Positions 10,952-13,091 of a stretch of 13,091 bases of DNA are shown in pieces. The notes under the pieces were generated by a model. The model was not told the DNA's origin, made no database searches, and saw nothing but the letters and a program-made list of their open reading frames with translations. This DNA comes from DASTPP01 sp035762175 (GTDB taxonomy: Bacteria; Myxococcota_A; Polyangia; Polyangiales; Polyangiaceae): assembly GCA_035762175.1 (NCBI GenBank), contig DASTPP010000073.1, positions 1 to 13,091 on the forward strand. Reading direction: 5' to 3'. How positions within the stretch are numbered: position 1 is the first letter of the stretch; each line of letters begins with the position of its first letter. Made by a program: the position numbers and the translations under genes.

Positions 10952-13091
10952 TCACTCGGGGATCGTGACCGTGTCGTTGCCGAAGGTGATGGCGTCGCCC
11001 GCCGCGGGGCTCGGGCGGATGGCGGGCAGGTTCGCGAGCGTGAGGGGCGGCGCCGAGCCCGGGGCGCCGCCGCGCGGCGTCGCGCGCACGACCTGCGAGG
11101 GCGGCAGGGCGGCGCCCGACCTGAGGTGCGCGTACATCGCGTCGAGCGCCCGGTTGAAGTACCAGGTGAGCGGCACCACGGCCGCGTCGTAGCCGGGCAG
11201 GGTGGGGTTGTCGATGAAGGTGTCGAAGTGCTGGGCGTTGGTCACCTCGACGTACGAGAGCCGGCTCGCCGCGCCCTCGGCCAGCCGGTTGACGCCGAAG
11301 TAGGGCCGCGACGAGTGCCAGGCCGGCACCAGCGCGTCCGAGCGCCCGTGCACGATGATGGCGGGCAGGCCCCGCAGGTCGCCCGTGCGGCGCACCTCCT
11401 CGATGCCCGCCCGGACGCGCTGGGCGTCCGGGCCCTCGCCGGTCACCAGCTCGCGCAGGCAGATCGCGGCGTCGACGTCGAGGTCCTCGAGGCCGGTCGA
11501 GGGCGAGACCGAGACGGCGTCGGCGATGGGCCCGCCGGGGTGGTCGTCGTTGATGACGTTGACGCCGCCGGTCGGCGGCAGGCCGTTGCTCGTGCCGAAC
11601 GAGCGCTCGAGGACGCCGGCCGCGGGCGCCGCGGGCCTCGCGCCGGCGTCGGTGGCGGCGAAGCTGAGGCCGCAGAGGCGGTCGGCGACGCCGAAGCGGC
11701 CGTAGGCGCTCGCGTACGTGAGCGCGATGGCGGCCGTCGCGATGGCGTAGTGCGAGGCGTGAAAGAGGTCGGCCTCGGGCGGGAAGCCCGCCTCGTGCAG
11801 CCGGTCGAGCGACTCTTCGGCCTGCGCCTCGGTCGTGTCGAGGGTGAGCAGGCCCTTGGCCTTGAGCGAGGCGCAGCGGTTGGCGGCCCGGGTCGGGTTG
11901 ACGAGGGCGGGCGCGCCGGGCGAGCCGGCCGCGCTCGGCGCGAGCGTGGCGCAGGGCTGGTAGAGGTTGGCGATCGTGAGGTAGTCGAGCAGCGTCTTGC
12001 CGCTGCCCGCCGCGGCCTCGGCGCCGAGCTTGACGACGAGCCGCTCGGCCGGCTTGAGCTGCACCTGCGGCTCGCCGACGGCGACGCCGTCGATGAGCCC
12101 CTCGGTATCTTGCTCGGCCGCCGCGAGCGCCGCGCCGCCGCCGTTCGACACCGCCGAGGCGATGACCAGCGTGTTCGCGGCGGTGAGCTTCTCGGCCTTC
12201 TCGCCGCCCGGGCCGGCCGGGTCGCCGAACTGCTCGTTCAGCACGTAGAAGGCCATCTTGACGGCCTCTAGCACGTGCTTGCCCCAGTCGCGCTCGGGGT
12301 TCTGCCGCGAGTGCGCGTGCTTGACCGCGAACCGCTCGGGGAACTGCGCGAGGAAGCCCGCGCGCTCGGGGCCGGTCAGGGGCGCGGTGAAGTGCGAGGC
12401 GTCCGCGGCCGCGGCCGCGCCGGCCCGCCGGCCGTCGATGAGGTGCACCGTGTCGCGCTGCAGATCGTGGAAGCCGGTGCCCGTGCCCTTGTCGTTGTAG
12501 GCCACGGCGCAGCCGCGCTTGAGGCCCCACTCGCCCGAGGTGCCGATCGCGCCGTACACGCCGCGCGAGCCGCTCGAGGTGGCCGTCACGATGCAGGCGT
12601 TCGCCGGGTCGAAGGTGCTGGGTATTTGCACCATCAGCGTCACGTTCGCCCCGCCCTCTTGCCGGGCGAAGGCGAGGTGCTCGGTGCCGGCGATCTTGCC
12701 CTCGCCGCCCGTGGCCGCGCCGCTCGCGTCGACGTTGGGCCCGAAGAAGGTGCCGTAGCCGCCGTTGGGGAAGACGTCGTTCAGGGCGCGGTAGTTGAGG
12801 TAGATGGCGAGCTTGCGCAGCTCGGCGCGCGTCGGGCTCAGCGGGTCGGCGATCGTCGGCGCGTTCGAAGACTGCAAGCCCGACTTGCCGAGGCCGGCGG
12901 TCAAGAGGTCGTCGCCCGCGCCGTCGTAGCTCGTGCTCACGATCTCGCCGAGGAACGCCGGCTTGACGTTGATGGGCGCCCCGCCGCCCCCGCCGCCCGC
13001 CACGCCGCCCGCGCCCGCCACGCCGCCCGCGCCCGCCGCGCCGCCCGCGCCGCCCGTGCCCGCCGCGCCGCCTGCGCCCGCCGCGCCGCCC
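10952..13091 (-). CDS. D-(-)-3-hydroxybutyrate oligomer hydrolase, 5' end outside window
   Basis: This protein belongs to the 3HB-oligomer hydrolase family (PF10605), which cleaves soluble 3-hydroxybutyrate oligomers released during poly-3-hydroxybutyrate breakdown. About 689 residues follow the GTG codon at 13021, near the family's usual length. Family stretches include TSSGSRGVYGAIGTSGEWGL, AYNDKGTGTGFHDL, HAHSRQNPERDWGKHVL and FYVLNEQF. The predicted triad is Ser in AVSNGG (codon 12146-12148), Asp in VHGRSDALVP (codon 11336-11338) and His in NAQHFDTF (codon 11228-11230). The GTG at 13021 is unlikely to be the start: the frame stays open to the window edge with Gly/Ala-rich residues of the same GGAAGAGG pattern. 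The true N-terminus, probably a lipoprotein or secretion signal, is missing here. Export would fit degradation of polymer from outside the cell, an inference. Confidence 0.92.
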   Translation of the reverse strand, partial: GGAAGAGGAAGTGGAGGAAGAGGVAGAGGVAGGGGGGAPINVKPAFLGEIVSTSYDGAGDDLLTAGLGKSGLQSSNAPTIADPLSPTRAELRKLAIYLNYRALNDVFPNGGYGTFFGPNVDASGAATGGEGKIAGTEHLAFARQEGGANVTLMVQIPSTFDPANACIVTATSSGSRGVYGAIGTSGEWGLKRGCAVAYNDKGTGTGFHDLQRDTVHLIDGRRAGAAAAADASHFTAPLTGPERAGFLAQFPERFAVKHAHSRQNPERDWGKHVLEAVKMAFYVLNEQFGDPAGPGGEKAEKLTAANTLVIASAVSNGGGAALAAAEQDTEGLIDGVAVGEPQVQLKPAERLVVKLGAEAAAGSGKTLLDYLTIANLYQPCATLAPSAAGSPGAPALVNPTRAANRCASLKAKGLLTLDTTEAQAEESLDRLHEAGFPPEADLFHASHYAIATAAIALTYASAYGRFGVADRLCGLSFAATDAGARPAAPAAGVLERSFGTSNGLPPTGGVNVINDDHPGGPIADAVSVSPSTGLEDLDVDAAICLRELVTGEGPDAQRVRAGIEEVRRTGDLRGLPAIIVHGRSDALVPAWHSSRPYFGVNRLAEGAASRLSYVEVTNAQHFDTFIDNPTLPGYDAAVVPLTWYFNRALDAMYAHLRSGAALPPSQVVRATPRGGAPGSAPPLTLANLPAIRPSPAAGDAITFGNDTVTIPE
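12970..13091 (-). repeat. Gly/Ala-rich linker repeat at the N-terminal side of the oligomer hydrolase
   Basis: On the minus strand the codons are almost all GGC and GCG, reading GGAAGAGG-type units (with one Thr and two Val) and then a GGGGGG run before APINVKP. It continues to the window edge. The composition matches the linkers of the RCC1 lipoproteins. Confidence 0.7.

Noticed and set aside
10931..12271. Open frame of 446 residues on the plus strand
   Set aside because: It is antisense to the oligomer hydrolase, has biased composition and no recognisable domain.
10952..13021. GTG at 13021 as the start of the oligomer hydrolase
   Set aside because: The GTG encodes a Val inside a continuing Gly/Ala repeat (GGVAGAGGVAGG), and there is no upstream stop before the window edge.

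Overview
The window is very GC-rich DNA, roughly three quarters G+C, with gene content typical of a myxobacterium (Myxococcota, most like the Sorangium/Polyangium side). Four features point there: a Hanks-type Ser/Thr kinase followed by a TPR/PEGA-like exported protein, lipoproteins with long Gly-rich linkers, tandem bacterial RCC1-repeat lipoproteins, and many long antisense open frames caused by strong G/C third-position bias. I place the organism by gene style only. No rRNA, tRNA, CRISPR array, insertion sequence or phage gene was seen.

Left part (130-2722): three genes encode proteins with the Fe(II)/2-oxoglutarate oxygenase facial triad. Two are clear paralogues transcribed divergently from a 72-bp gap (130-1047 minus, 1120-1944 plus). 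I do not recognise their family by name. The third (1952-2722 minus) is a prolyl-4-hydroxylase-like oxygenase, convergent with the second at 7 bp. A GC-rich tandem repeat separates it from a DctA-type C4-dicarboxylate transporter (2863-4203 minus).

Centre (4551-9961 plus): four closely spaced genes look like one operon. They are a membrane-anchored Ser/Thr kinase, an exported TPR/PEGA-like protein, and two paralogous RCC1-repeat lipoproteins, each with exactly seven blades. The likely theme is a cytoplasmic kinase linked to envelope and surface proteins. The propellers show a strict C-x9-C pair in all 14 blades, a 68-bp exact internal repeat and an 11-G run that could slip.

Right part (minus strand): a YceI-like exported protein (10016-10564) is convergent with the second RCC1 gene over a hairpin. 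Further right, beyond a 387-bp gap holding a 35-bp tandem repeat, is a D-3-hydroxybutyrate oligomer hydrolase (10952 to beyond 13091). Its 5' end lies outside the window, and its visible N-terminus is a Gly/Ala linker.

Regulation: five gene starts are preceded by a GCTA-containing -10-like hexamer. In three of them it sits 7-11 nt before the ATG, with no Shine-Dalgarno, which suggests leaderless or near-leaderless transcripts. The YceI gene instead has a clear Shine-Dalgarno sequence.
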